A stretch of 64,000 nt of DNA from Falsiroseomonas sp051860665 (GTDB lineage Bacteria > Pseudomonadota > Alphaproteobacteria > Acetobacterales > Acetobacteraceae). This document shows positions 49,508 through 58,768 of the stretch, piece by piece; the first letter of the stretch is position 1; every line of letters starts with the position of its first letter. The notes beneath the pieces were generated by a model. The model was not told the origin of the DNA. It searched no databases and saw nothing but the letters and a program-made list of their open reading frames with translations. The translations under genes were made by a program, and so were the position numbers. Where the stretch lies: positions 25,713 through 89,712 of the forward strand of contig NZ_JBHYDM010000017.1 in assembly GCF_051860665.1 (NCBI RefSeq), read 5' to 3'.

Positions 49508-51409
49508 ATGATCACCTGGTTCCGCGCCCTCACCCAGACCTGGTTCGCCAAGGTCCTGTTCCTGCTGCTGGTGCTGTCCTTTGCCATCTGGGGCATCGAG
49601 GACACCGTGCGCAATTTCGGCCGGGAAACCGCCGTGGTCAGCATGGAAGGCGGGGATATCGAGGTGCCGGAGGCGCAGATGGCCGCGCGGCGCGAATTGC
49701 AGCGCGTGCAGGCCCAGCTGGGGTCCGGCTTCGAGGCGGAGGAGCCGCTGCGCCGGGCGATCGCCATGCAGGCGGTGGAACAGCTGATCGCGGAACGCGC
49801 CCAGCGCGCGGAGGCCGCGCGGCTGAACCTCGCCACGCCGGATGAGGCGGTGCAGGCCTATGTCTTCTCCATCCCCAATTTCCAGACGGCCGGCCGCTTC
49901 GACCGGCTGATCCTGGACCAGTGGCTGCGCCAGAACGACATGACGGAGGCGCAGTTCCTGCGCCTGGTGCGCGACGACCTGCAGCGCATCCAGCTCTCGG
50001 GCGCGGTGCGCGCCGGCGCCCCGGCACCGGACCGGCTGGCCCGCGCCCTGGTGCGCTATGAGCAGGAACGCCGCGTGGCCCAGGTGGTTGAGCTGCCCCT
50101 GCTGGATGCGCCGGAGCCGGAGGCGCCGACCGAGGCGCAGCTCGCCCGCTTCCATGAGAACAACCCCGAGCGCTTCTCCACCCCCGCGCTGCGGGAGGCG
50201 ACGCTGGCCGTGCTGACGGCGGAGACGCTGGCCGACCAGATCGAGGTCTCGGACGCCGACCTGGCCGCCGCCTATGAATCGCGCCGCAGCCAGTTCGAGA
50301 CGCCGGAGCGGCGCGACCTGCAGCAGGCGCTGCTGCAGACGGAAGACGCCGCCCGGCAGATCGCCGCGGCCTGGCGCGCCAACCCGGATTTCGCCGCCAT
50401 CGAGCAGGCCGCCCAGGCCGCCGGCGGCGCCGCCCTGGCGCTCGGCAATGTGCCGCGCGCCGACCTGCCGATCGAGGCCCTGGCCGCGGCCGCCTTCGCC
50501 GCGCCGGCAGGCGGCGTGACCGATCCGGTGCGGTCCCCCTTCGGCTGGCATGTGATGCGCGTGGCCGGCATCACCCCCGGCAGCACCTCGACCCTGGCCG
50601 AGGTCGGCGACCGGCTGCGCCAGGAACTGGCGCTGGAACGCGCCGGCGACCTGGCCTTCGAGCGTGCCAATCGGCTGGAGGATGCGCTGGCCGGCGGCGC
50701 TTCGCTGGAGGAGGCCGCGCGCGAATACGGGCTGACCGTGGCGCGCGTGACACTGGATGCCGAAGGCCGCGACGCCGAGGGCCTGCCCGCCGTGCTGCCG
50801 GTGCCCGTCGCCGCCCGCGCCGAGACGATCCGCGCCATCTTCGCCGCCGAGCAGGGCCGCGCGCCGCGGCTGCAGGAGATGCGGGAGGCCCAGGGTTTTG
50901 TCGGGATCGAGCTGCACGCCGTGCGCCCGCCCGCGCTGCGGCCGCTGGCGGAGGTGGAGGCCGATGTGCGCCTCGCCTGGACCAACGACGCCCGCCGCCG
51001 GGTGCAGGAGGAGAAGGCGGCCGCCCTGCTCGCCGCCGTGCGCGGTGGCCAGACGCTGGAGGCCGCAGCCACCGCCGCCGGCCTCGCCAGCACCCGCATG
51101 GGCCCCTTCGGCCGCCAGCCGGAGCCCGGTGCGCCGGGGCTGACCGTGCCGCGGGAGCTGCTGCCGGTGCTGTTCAACATCCGTGCGAACGAGCCCACCA
51201 TGGTGCCGACAGCCGCCGGCTTCGCCGTGGCGCAGCTGCTGGAGGTCGTCTCCGCCGACCCCGCCGCCGACCCGGCGGCGCTGGAGAATGCCAAGCGCAG
51301 CGCGCAGCAGCAGATGGCGGATGACCTGAACGCCGCCTATGTCGCCGCGCTGCGCGCCCGCGCCGAGCCGCGGATCAGCCCGACCTTGTTGCAGCAGGTG
51401 GTGCCATGA
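49508..51409 (+). CDS. ppiD: Periplasmic folding chaperone PpiD (SurA-type)
   Basis: A membrane-anchored chaperone that helps fold exported proteins near the Sec translocon. The 633-residue product starts with a hydrophobic anchor (AKVLFLLLVLSFAIWGIED, about residues 14-32), then a SurA-like N-terminal domain and a parvulin-type PPIase region (about 230-350) with FGWHVMRVAGITPG. A long helical tail follows. The divergent tpiA start is 83 bases away. trpE overlaps the end by 4 bases, an odd pairing of a chaperone with tryptophan synthesis. Confidence 0.9.
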   Translation: MITWFRALTQTWFAKVLFLLLVLSFAIWGIEDTVRNFGRETAVVSMEGGDIEVPEAQMAARRELQRVQAQLGSGFEAEEPLRRAIAMQAVEQLIAERAQRAEAARLNLATPDEAVQAYVFSIPNFQTAGRFDRLILDQWLRQNDMTEAQFLRLVRDDLQRIQLSGAVRAGAPAPDRLARALVRYEQERRVAQVVELPLLDAPEPEAPTEAQLARFHENNPERFSTPALREATLAVLTAETLADQIEVSDADLAAAYESRRSQFETPERRDLQQALLQTEDAARQIAAAWRANPDFAAIEQAAQAAGGAALALGNVPRADLPIEALAAAAFAAPAGGVTDPVRSPFGWHVMRVAGITPGSTSTLAEVGDRLRQELALERAGDLAFERANRLEDALAGGASLEEAAREYGLTVARVTLDAEGRDAEGLPAVLPVPVAARAETIRAIFAAEQGRAPRLQEMREAQGFVGIELHAVRPPALRPLAEVEADVRLAWTNDARRRVQEEKAAALLAAVRGGQTLEAAATAAGLASTRMGPFGRQPEPGAPGLTVPRELLPVLFNIRANEPTMVPTAAGFAVAQLLEVVSADPAADPAALENAKRSAQQQMADDLNAAYVAALRARAEPRISPTLLQQVVP

Positions 51410-52911
51410 CGGAGCTGTCCAGCTTCGCCGCCTTCGCCGCCGGCCTCGCCGCCGGGCGCGGCCAGGTGGTGTTCCGCGAGCGCGTCGCGGATCTCGATAC
51501 GCCGGTCGGCGCCTATCTCCGCCTGGTGCAGGGACGCCAGAACGCCTTCCTGCTGGAATCCGTCGAAGGCGGTGCGGCGCGGGGGCGTTTCTCGGCGCTG
51601 GGCATGGAGCCGGACCTGGTCTGGCGCTGCCGGGGCGGGAAGGCGGAGATCAACCGCCACGCCCTGTCGGCCCCGCATGCCTTCGAGTCCGACCCGGCGC
51701 CGCCGCTGGACAGCCTGCGGACCCTGGTCCAGGCGACGCGCATGCCGATGCCGGCGGGGCTCCCCTCCATCGCTGCCGGGCTCTTCGGCTATCTCGGCTA
51801 TGACATGGTCCGGCAGATGGAGCGCCTGCCGGAGACCAACCCGGATGTGCTCGGCATCCCGGAGGCGGTGATGATCCGCCCGACGCTGGTCGCGGTCTTC
51901 GACCATGTGCGGGATACGCTGACGCTGGTGACGCCGGTCTGGCCCGATGCGGCCATGGACCCCAAGGCGGCCTGGGACCTGGCGCAGGCGCGGCTGGATG
52001 AGGCGGAGGCGGCACTCGACCGCCCCCTGCCCCGCCCGGCGCCGCCCGCCGCCCTGCCGGTGCCGCCGGCGCCGTCCTCGAACTTCACGCCGGAGGGCTA
52101 CAAGGCGGCGGTGCTGAAGGCGAAGGAATACATCGCCGCGGGCGACGTCTTCCAGGTGGTGCCGGCGCAGCGCTTCACCGCGCCCTTCGGCCTGCCGCCG
52201 TTTTCGCTGTATCGCGCGCTGCGGCGGCTGAACCCGGCGCCCTATCTCTTCTTCCTGGACCTGAACGGGCTGTCGCTGGTAGGCGCCTCGCCCGAGATCC
52301 TGGTCAGCGTGAAGCATGGCGAGGTGAAGCTGCGCCCCTTGGCCGGTACTCGTCCTCGTGGCGCGACGCCGGAGGAGGATGCGCGGCTGGAGCGGGAGCT
52401 GCTGGCCGATCCGAAGGAGCTGGCCGAGCACCTGATGCTCATCGACCTCGGCCGCAACGATGTGGGCCGGGTGGCGGAGATCGGCTCCGTGCGCGTCACC
52501 CAGAAATTCCAGGTCGAGCGCTATTCGCAGGTCATGCACATCATGTCCGAGGTGGTGGGCCGGCTGCGCCCGGGGCTGGATGCGCTGGACGCGCTGGCCG
52601 CGGGTTTTCCGGCCGGCACGCTGTCCGGTGCGCCCAAGGTTCGGGCGATGCAGATCATCGAGGAGCTGGAGCCCTCCCGCCGCGGCGCCTATGCCGGCGG
52701 CGTCGGCTATTTCGGCGCCGATGGCGACATGGATATCTGCATCGCGCTGCGCACCGCCCTGGTGAAGGACGGGCTGATGCATGTGCAGGCCGGCGCCGGG
52801 GTGGTGGCGGATAGCGACCCGGAGGCCGAGTACCAGGAGACCCACCAGAAGGCGCGCGCCCTGTTCCGCGCGGCGGAGGAAGCCGTGCGCTTCGCGGCGC
52901 AGAGGAGATAA
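51406..52911 (+). CDS. trpE: Anthranilate synthase component I
   Basis: Converts chorismate to anthranilate with TrpG, the first step of tryptophan biosynthesis. The 501-residue product has the N-terminal regulatory part with AFLLESVEGG (LLES, tryptophan-binding), PEILVSVKHGEVKLRPLAGTR (here as SPEILVSVKHG and RPLAGTRPRG), LMLIDLGRNDVGRVA, FPAGTLSGAPKVRAM and YGGGVGYFGADGDMD-like YAGGVGYFGADGDMD. The ATG overlaps the ppiD stop by 4 bases (ATGA). No trp attenuator leader is evident. Confidence 0.95.
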   Translation: MTELSSFAAFAAGLAAGRGQVVFRERVADLDTPVGAYLRLVQGRQNAFLLESVEGGAARGRFSALGMEPDLVWRCRGGKAEINRHALSAPHAFESDPAPPLDSLRTLVQATRMPMPAGLPSIAAGLFGYLGYDMVRQMERLPETNPDVLGIPEAVMIRPTLVAVFDHVRDTLTLVTPVWPDAAMDPKAAWDLAQARLDEAEAALDRPLPRPAPPAALPVPPAPSSNFTPEGYKAAVLKAKEYIAAGDVFQVVPAQRFTAPFGLPPFSLYRALRRLNPAPYLFFLDLNGLSLVGASPEILVSVKHGEVKLRPLAGTRPRGATPEEDARLERELLADPKELAEHLMLIDLGRNDVGRVAEIGSVRVTQKFQVERYSQVMHIMSEVVGRLRPGLDALDALAAGFPAGTLSGAPKVRAMQIIEELEPSRRGAYAGGVGYFGADGDMDICIALRTALVKDGLMHVQAGAGVVADSDPEAEYQETHQKARALFRAAEEAVRFAAQRR

Positions 52912-53078
52912 AGCCCTCTCCCCTGCTTAGGGGGGAGGGTTGGGTGGGGGGTCCGCGTAGAAGGAAAGCCCGCTACCAACACGCGCGACCGGCTGTGCAT
53001 CTGGTCGAATAGGTATCGAGCGGCGGGCCAAGCCCCCCTACCCAACCCTCTCCCCCTTCGGGGGACAGGGCTTTCGGA
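52912..53078. repeat. Paired GC-rich palindromes between trpE and the peptide transporter
   Basis: Two copies of the intergenic repeat in inverted orientation flank a 76-base centre. The first (52914-52940) has CCCTCTCCCC and its complement with a TGCTTA loop; it is followed by AGGGTTGGGTGGGG. The second (53046-53070) has a CCCTCTCCCCC stem with one mismatch around a TTC loop, preceded by CCCCCCTACCCAA. Because the two copies face each other, the whole stretch is a large inverted repeat between convergent genes, a natural bidirectional terminator site. Confidence 0.75.
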
Positions 53079-54113
53079 TCACGCCGCGATCAGCGGCTCT
53101 CCCACCCGGTCGCGCCCTTCCTCCACCGCGTGACAGGCGGTCAGCGTCTCCGGCGTGCCGCGGGCGGGCAACATCTCCGGCCGCTCGGACTTGCAGCGGT
53201 CATTGGCCAGCGGGCAGCGCGGGTGGAAGGGGCAGCCGCTGGGCGGGTTAATTGGGCTCGGCACCTCGCCGCCCACCGGGATGCGCTGGCGGCCGGTCAT
53301 CTCCAGGTCCGGAATCGCCTCCATCAGCGCCCGCGTATAGGGGTGGCGCGGGGTGGTGAAGAGCGTCTCCGCCGGCGCCAGCTCCACCAGCCGGCCAAGA
53401 TACATCACGCCGACGCGGTCGCTGACCTGCCGCACCACCGCCAGGTTGTGGCTGATGAAGAGATAGGTCAGCCCCAGCCGCTGCTGCAGATCCTTCATCA
53501 GGTTCAGGATCTGCGCCTGAACCGAGACGTCGAGCGCAGACGTCGGCTCGTCACACACCAAAAATTCCGGGTTGGAGGAGAGCGCGCGGGCGATGGAGAT
53601 GCGCTGCCGCTGGCCACCCGAGAATTCATGCGGGAATTTCTGGCCATCCAGCGGGGAGAGACCCACCTGGGTCAGCAATTCGCCGACGCGCGCATCGATC
53701 TCGGCATCCGAGCTGGAGAGGCCGAAGGCGCGGATCGGCTCGGCGATGATGTCCCGCACGCGCCAGCGCGGATTGAGGCTGGCATAGGGGTCCTGGAAGA
53801 TCATCTGCATGCGCCGGCGCTGGGTGCTGTCCGCCCGCGCCTCCGCCAGGTCCTTGCCGTCGAAGATCACGCTGCCGCGGGTCGGGCCATAGAGGCCGAC
53901 GACCAGCCGCGCGACGGTGGACTTGCCGCAGCCGCTCTCGCCGACCAGCGAGAGCGTGGTGCCCTTCTGGATGGCGAAGGAAATGCCATCCACCGCGCGC
54001 AGCGTGCGCTTGCCCTCGCGGGCCAGCAGGCGCTGCACCAGGGGGCGGGAGACGTCGAAGTGGCGCGCGACGTCGATAGTCTCGAGCATCGGGGTGCTGT
54101 CGGGATTACGCAT
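53079..54113 (-). CDS. dppF: Oligopeptide/dipeptide ABC transporter ATP-binding protein (DppF-type)
   Basis: Second ATPase of the peptide importer, 344 residues from ATG 54113. It has Walker A GESGCGKST (GLVGESGCGKST-type), Q-loop IFQDPYASLNPR, signature FSGGQRQRISIARAL, Walker B FLVCDEPTSALDVS and the C-terminal oligopeptide-transporter helper region with PSPINPPSGCPFHPRCPLA (iron-sulfur-type cysteines). It overlaps the dppD stop by 8 bases and is the last gene of the operon. Confidence 0.94.
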   Translation of the reverse strand: MRNPDSTPMLETIDVARHFDVSRPLVQRLLAREGKRTLRAVDGISFAIQKGTTLSLVGESGCGKSTVARLVVGLYGPTRGSVIFDGKDLAEARADSTQRRRMQMIFQDPYASLNPRWRVRDIIAEPIRAFGLSSSDAEIDARVGELLTQVGLSPLDGQKFPHEFSGGQRQRISIARALSSNPEFLVCDEPTSALDVSVQAQILNLMKDLQQRLGLTYLFISHNLAVVRQVSDRVGVMYLGRLVELAPAETLFTTPRHPYTRALMEAIPDLEMTGRQRIPVGGEVPSPINPPSGCPFHPRCPLANDRCKSERPEMLPARGTPETLTACHAVEEGRDRVGEPLIAA

Positions 54114-55092
54114 GGCGCGGCACTCCCTGCTCGGCATAGAGCCAGCAGGCGGCGAGGTTGTCCCGCGCCGGCATCAGCTCCGGCCGCTCCACCCGGCAGC
54201 GGTCGAAGACGTTCGGGCAGCGCGGGTTGTAGGGGCAGCCCTGGGGGATGGCGGATAGGCGCGGCATCGATCCATCGATCTGCTGCATCCGCTCCAGCCG
54301 CCGCCCGACCGGCGGGATGGAGCCCATGAGGCCCGCCGAATAGGGATGGCTGGCATCCAGCACCACATTGCGCACCGCGCCGATCTCGACGATGCGGCCG
54401 GCATACATCACCGCCACGCGATCCGCCGTTTCCGCGATGACGCCCATGTCGTGGGTGACCAGCATCATGCTGGTGCCCTTCTCCCGCGCCAGGGATTTCA
54501 GCAGGGAGATGACCTGCGCCTGGATCGAGACGTCGAGCGCCGTGGTCGGCTCATCCGCCACGATCAGCTTCGGCTCCGCGCAGAGCGCCAGCGCGATCAC
54601 CACACGCTGCCGCATGCCGCCGGAGAATTCATGCGGATAGCTGTCGATACGCTGGCTGGCGGCGGGGATGCCGACCAGTTCCAGCCATTCGATCGCCTTG
54701 GCGCGCGCCTGGGCCGGGTTCAGCGGCAGGTGCGTGACCATCGTCTCGATCAGCTGCTGCCCGACCGTGTAGAGCGGGTTCAGCGTGGTCAGCGGATCCT
54801 GGAAGATCGCGCCGATTTCGCGTCCCCGCAGTTTCCGCAATTCCGAATAGGGAAGATTGTCGATGCGTCTTCCGTTCAGCAGAATCTGGCCGCCGGCGAT
54901 GCGACCGGGCGGCTCCAGCAACCCGATGATGGCGGCGCCGGTCATGGATTTGCCGGCGCCGGATTCGCCCACCACGCCCAGCACCTCGCCCGGTGCGATG
55001 GAGAAGGAGACGTCGTCGAGGGCGACGAGGGTGCCGCGGCGCGTCGGGAACTCGACGCGCAGATTGCGGACTTCGAGAAGGGGTGCGGTCAT
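54106..55092 (-). CDS. dppD: Oligopeptide/dipeptide ABC transporter ATP-binding protein (DppD-type)
   Basis: First ATPase of the peptide importer, 328 residues from ATG 55092. Walker A is VGESGAGKSMTG, Q-loop GAIFQDPLTTLNPLYT, signature FSGGMRQRVVIALAL and Walker B LIVADEPTTALDVS. The C-terminal helper region has cysteines in IPQGCPYNPRCPNVFDRC. The start overlaps the dppC stop by one base (TAATG). It ends by overlapping dppF. Confidence 0.94.
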   Translation of the reverse strand: MTAPLLEVRNLRVEFPTRRGTLVALDDVSFSIAPGEVLGVVGESGAGKSMTGAAIIGLLEPPGRIAGGQILLNGRRIDNLPYSELRKLRGREIGAIFQDPLTTLNPLYTVGQQLIETMVTHLPLNPAQARAKAIEWLELVGIPAASQRIDSYPHEFSGGMRQRVVIALALCAEPKLIVADEPTTALDVSIQAQVISLLKSLAREKGTSMMLVTHDMGVIAETADRVAVMYAGRIVEIGAVRNVVLDASHPYSAGLMGSIPPVGRRLERMQQIDGSMPRLSAIPQGCPYNPRCPNVFDRCRVERPELMPARDNLAACWLYAEQGVPRHA

Positions 55093-56021
55093 TATCGGAG
55101 CTTCGGGTTCAGGGCGTCGCGCAGCCAGTCGCCCAGCAGGTTCACGGACAGCACCAGGAGAATGAGGGCAATGCCGGGGAAGATGGTGATCCACCACTCG
55201 CCGGAGAACAGGAAGTCATTGCCGATACGGATCAGCGTGCCCAGCGAGGGCTGGGTCGGCGGCACGCCAACACCGAGGAAGGAGAGCGTCGCCTCCGCCA
55301 GCACGGCGAAGCCGAGGTTCAACGTGGCGATGACCAGCACCGGCCCCAGCACATTGGGCAGCACATGCGTGACCATGATGCGCGCCCGCGACAGGCCGAT
55401 GACCCGCGCCGCCTGCACATATTCCTTGTTGCGCTCCACCATGGCGGAGCCGCGCACGGTGCGGGCGAAGGAGGGCCAGTTGCTGATGCCGATGGCGAAG
55501 ATCACGACATAGAGCGCGATCTGGTCATGCACCTCCCTTGGTAGCGCAGCCCGCACCACACCATCGATCAGCAGCGCGATCAGGATGGTCGGGAAGGTCA
55601 GCTTGATATCGGCGATGCGCATCAGCACCGCATCCACCGTGCCGCCCATATAGCCCGCCGCGAGACCCGCGGTGATGCCGATGGAGACGGAGAGCAGCAC
55701 GGCGAAGAAGCCGACCAGCAGCGAAACGCGCGCGCCATACATGATGGCCGAGAGCACGTCGCGCCCCTGGTCATCGGTGCCGAGCAGATAGAGGCGGTCG
55801 CCCTCCTCCTCCCAGGCCGGCGGCTTGAAGGCGTCCATCAGCTGCAGCGAGGCGAGGTCGAAGGGGTTGTGCGGCGCGATCCAGGGCGCCAGCACGGCGC
55901 CGCCGACGCAGATCAGCGCGACGATGGCCGAGGCCACGGTGATCGGGGACCGGGTGAAGGAATACCACAGGTCGCTGTCGAGCGCGCGACGGATGGCATT
56001 GGGGCGGGTGGTGGCGGACAT
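55092..56021 (-). CDS. dppC: Dipeptide/oligopeptide ABC transporter permease (DppC-type)
   Basis: Inner-membrane permease, 309 residues from ATG 56021. It has an N-terminal membrane segment (about 33-55), a periplasmic loop with LLGTDDQGRDVLSAIMYGARVSL, and the coupling loop VRGSAMVERNKEYVQAARVIGLSRARIM. The final membrane segments include WITIFPGIALILLVLSVNLLG. All features are typical of DppC. It is coupled to dppB, whose stop lies 2 bases upstream. Confidence 0.94.
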   Translation of the reverse strand: MSATTRPNAIRRALDSDLWYSFTRSPITVASAIVALICVGGAVLAPWIAPHNPFDLASLQLMDAFKPPAWEEEGDRLYLLGTDDQGRDVLSAIMYGARVSLLVGFFAVLLSVSIGITAGLAAGYMGGTVDAVLMRIADIKLTFPTILIALLIDGVVRAALPREVHDQIALYVVIFAIGISNWPSFARTVRGSAMVERNKEYVQAARVIGLSRARIMVTHVLPNVLGPVLVIATLNLGFAVLAEATLSFLGVGVPPTQPSLGTLIRIGNDFLFSGEWWITIFPGIALILLVLSVNLLGDWLRDALNPKLR

Positions 56022-56023
56022 GG

Positions 56024-57019
56024 TCAGTGCGCCCCCTTGCCGCGGCCGATGCGCAACCTGGGATCCACCGCGTAATACAGCAGGTCGACGATCAGGTTGA
56101 TGGTGACGAACATCAGCGCGATCAGCAGCAGATAGGCGGACATCACGGGGATATCGGCGGCGCCGACGCTCTGGATGAAGAGCAGCCCCATGCCCGGCCA
56201 CTGGAACACCGTCTCCGTCACGATGGCGAAGGCGATGATGGCGCCGAGCTGCAGGCCGGTGATGGTGATGACCGGCACCAGCGTATTCTTCAGCGCATGG
56301 CCGAAATGCACGGCGCGGTTGGTCAGGCCACGGGCCCGGGCGAACTTGATGTAGTCCGTGCGCAGCACCTCCATCATCTCCGCCCGCACCAGGCGCATGA
56401 TGAGCGTGAGCTGGAACAGGCCCAGCGTGATGGAAGGCAGGATCAGCGCCTTCAGGCCCGAGAGGGTCAGCAGCCCCGTGCTCCAGCCGCCGACATTCAC
56501 CGTATCGCCGCGCCCGAAGCTGGGCAGCCAGCCGAGCCAGACGGAGAAGGTGAGGATCAGCAGGATGCCGATCAGGAAGGTGGGCAGCGAGACGCCGACC
56601 AGGCTGAAGGTCAGGAAGAAGCGGCTGAGCCAGGAATTGCGGTAGAGGCCGGTATAGACGCCCATCGGCACGCCGATGGCGAGTGCCAGGAAGGCGGCGC
56701 AGAAGGCGAGCTCCAGCGTCGCCGGCGCGCGTTCCACGATGAGCTGCGCGACCGGGCGCGACAGGCGGTAGGACAGGCCGAATTCGCCCTGCGCCGCATT
56801 GATCACGAATTTCGCGAATTGCACGAAGAAGGGCTGGTCCAGCCCCAGATCGGCGACGAGCTGGTCGCGCTGGGCGATGGTATAGTCCTGCCCGAGCATG
56901 ATGGCGACGGGATCGCCGACATAGGCGAACATGGCGAAGGACAGCAGCGCCACCGTCAACATGACGGGCAGCGCCTGCAGCAACCGGCTGATGATGAAGG
57001 CGAACACGCGGGCGGGCAT
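56024..57019 (-). CDS. dppB: Dipeptide/oligopeptide ABC transporter permease (DppB-type)
   Basis: The partner permease, 331 residues. It opens with MPARVFAFIISRLLQALPVM, a membrane segment, continues with LGLDQPFFVQFAKFVINAAQGEFGLSYR in shortened pattern (LGLDQPFFVQF, GEFGLSYR), and has the coupling loop MMEVLRTDYIKFARARGLTNRAVHFGHALKN. It has about six membrane segments. The binding-protein gene lies 56 bases upstream on the same strand. Confidence 0.94.
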   Translation of the reverse strand: MPARVFAFIISRLLQALPVMLTVALLSFAMFAYVGDPVAIMLGQDYTIAQRDQLVADLGLDQPFFVQFAKFVINAAQGEFGLSYRLSRPVAQLIVERAPATLELAFCAAFLALAIGVPMGVYTGLYRNSWLSRFFLTFSLVGVSLPTFLIGILLILTFSVWLGWLPSFGRGDTVNVGGWSTGLLTLSGLKALILPSITLGLFQLTLIMRLVRAEMMEVLRTDYIKFARARGLTNRAVHFGHALKNTLVPVITITGLQLGAIIAFAIVTETVFQWPGMGLLFIQSVGAADIPVMSAYLLLIALMFVTINLIVDLLYYAVDPRLRIGRGKGAH

Positions 57020-57075
57020 CCTTGGTTATGAGGCTGCGCGGGCCCGGCGAAAGGCCGGACCCGCGGCTGGCGGTC

Positions 57076-58674
57076 TCAGTTCACGCGCGCGAAGCGGAAA
57101 TAGGGCTGGTTGTTCGCCGCATGGGGAATCTGGAGATTGGCGCGCATCGCCCAGGGGATCATCTGGTGGTGCAGCGGGATATGCGGCACGTCCTCCCGGT
57201 AGATGCGCAGCGCCTCATGGATCGCCTCGGTCCGCTGCGGGCCGGATTGCGTCTTCATGCGGGTGATCAGCGCATCCATCTGCGGGTTGGAATAGCGGCC
57301 GTAGTTCCAGATGCCGTCGCCCTGCGCGCCGTTGCGGGTCGCCAGCAGCGACTGGAAGGAATAGAGCGCATCCAGCGCCGGCACGCCCCAGCCGAGCAGA
57401 TAGACGCTGACATCGTCGCGCTGGATCTGCGCGAAGAAGGGCGCCAGCGGCTGCGCCCGCACCGTGGTCCGCACGCCGATGCGCGTCCACATGGCGGCGA
57501 TCGCCTGGCAGATCTGCTCATCGTTGATGTAGCGGTTGTTCGGGCAGTCCAGCGTGATGCCGAAGCCGTTTGGATAGCCGGCCTCCGCCAGCAGGGCGCG
57601 GGCCCGCGTCGGGTCATGCGGCAGGCGCACGTCCTGGGCGGCGGTATAGCCATTCACCTGCGGCGGGAAGAAGGTGCCGGTGGGCACGCTGAAGCCGCGC
57701 ATGGTGGTGCGGTGGATCGCCTGGATATCGATCGCGTGGTACAGCGCGCGCCGCACCCGCAGGTCCTTCATCGGGTTCTGCCCGCGCACATCGCTGTACA
57801 GCAGCTCGTCGCGGAAGACATCCATGGCGATGAAGATGGTCCGGATCTCCGGCCCCTCCAGCACGCGCAGCCCCTGGGCGTTGCGGATGCGGCCCAGATC
57901 CTGCAGCGGCGGGTCGAGCAGGAAATCCACCTCGCCCGAGAGCAGCCCGGCGACGCGGGTGGCATCCGAGGCGATCGGGCGGAAGACCAGCTCCTGCACA
58001 TTGGCCTCCGTGCTGCCCTCCTCGCGCCAGCCGTACCAGTCCGCGTGGCGGCGGAAGACGGTGCGCACATCCTGCTCGCGCGAGACCAGGCGGAAGGCGC
58101 CGGTGCCGTTCATGTTGCGGACGGTGTGCATTTCCTCCCGCGCCCGGGTGTTCTGCGGTCGGGTGGCGCCGTTGGCCTCCGACCAGGGCTTCGACATGAT
58201 GTAGATCGAGGCCAGCTTGTTCGGCAGGATCGGGTCGGGGATCTTCAGGAAGATATCGACGGTGAAGTCATCCACCTTCACGGCGCGATCCACGGTATCG
58301 ACGAAAATGCCGTAGTTGGAGGTCGGCGCCAGCGCGCGCTCGATGGAGAAGACCACGTCATCGGCCGTGAAGGCCTGGCCCTCATGGAAGCGCACCCCCT
58401 GGCGGAGGACGAAGCGCCAGCGCGTCGGCTCGGCTTCGGTCCAGGAGGTGGCGAGCGCCGGGCGGAGGGAAAGGTCCGCATTGCGGCTGATCAGCGGGTC
58501 ATAGACCTGTTGCAGCAGCAGCGCGACGCTGCCGATGTTCTGGCTATGCGGGTCCAGCGTATTGGCATCCGCCGCCGCAGACCAGCGCACGGTCTGCGCC
58601 TGGGCGGGGCCGGACAGGCCGCCCGCGCCCAGCACCAGCGCGGCCGCCGCCGCCATCAGCACCTTCCCAATCAT
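57076..58674 (-). CDS. dppA: Peptide-type periplasmic solute-binding protein (family 5)
   Basis: Binding protein of the peptide importer, 532 residues from ATG 58674. A signal peptide with AAAAALVLGAGGLSGPAQAQ ends at AQAQ. The mature protein shows ANTLDPHSQNIGSVALLLQQ, VFSIERAL, a FHEGQAFTADDVVFS segment and VRRALYHAIDIQAIH, the family SBP_bac_5 pattern. It may carry peptides, nickel, glutathione or other compounds; the ligand cannot be assigned. It leads the operon in the order dppA-B-C-D-F. Confidence 0.93.
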   Translation of the reverse strand: MIGKVLMAAAAALVLGAGGLSGPAQAQTVRWSAAADANTLDPHSQNIGSVALLLQQVYDPLISRNADLSLRPALATSWTEAEPTRWRFVLRQGVRFHEGQAFTADDVVFSIERALAPTSNYGIFVDTVDRAVKVDDFTVDIFLKIPDPILPNKLASIYIMSKPWSEANGATRPQNTRAREEMHTVRNMNGTGAFRLVSREQDVRTVFRRHADWYGWREEGSTEANVQELVFRPIASDATRVAGLLSGEVDFLLDPPLQDLGRIRNAQGLRVLEGPEIRTIFIAMDVFRDELLYSDVRGQNPMKDLRVRRALYHAIDIQAIHRTTMRGFSVPTGTFFPPQVNGYTAAQDVRLPHDPTRARALLAEAGYPNGFGITLDCPNNRYINDEQICQAIAAMWTRIGVRTTVRAQPLAPFFAQIQRDDVSVYLLGWGVPALDALYSFQSLLATRNGAQGDGIWNYGRYSNPQMDALITRMKTQSGPQRTEAIHEALRIYREDVPHIPLHHQMIPWAMRANLQIPHAANNQPYFRFARVN

Positions 58675-58768
58675 TCCCAAAGCCCCCTGGTTTCGGCAGC
58701 GGGTCGTCCTGCCCGCCTGCATGAACCCCTGTCCATATCGTGCCCCCTGGCCGGGCGGAAGCCCGATC

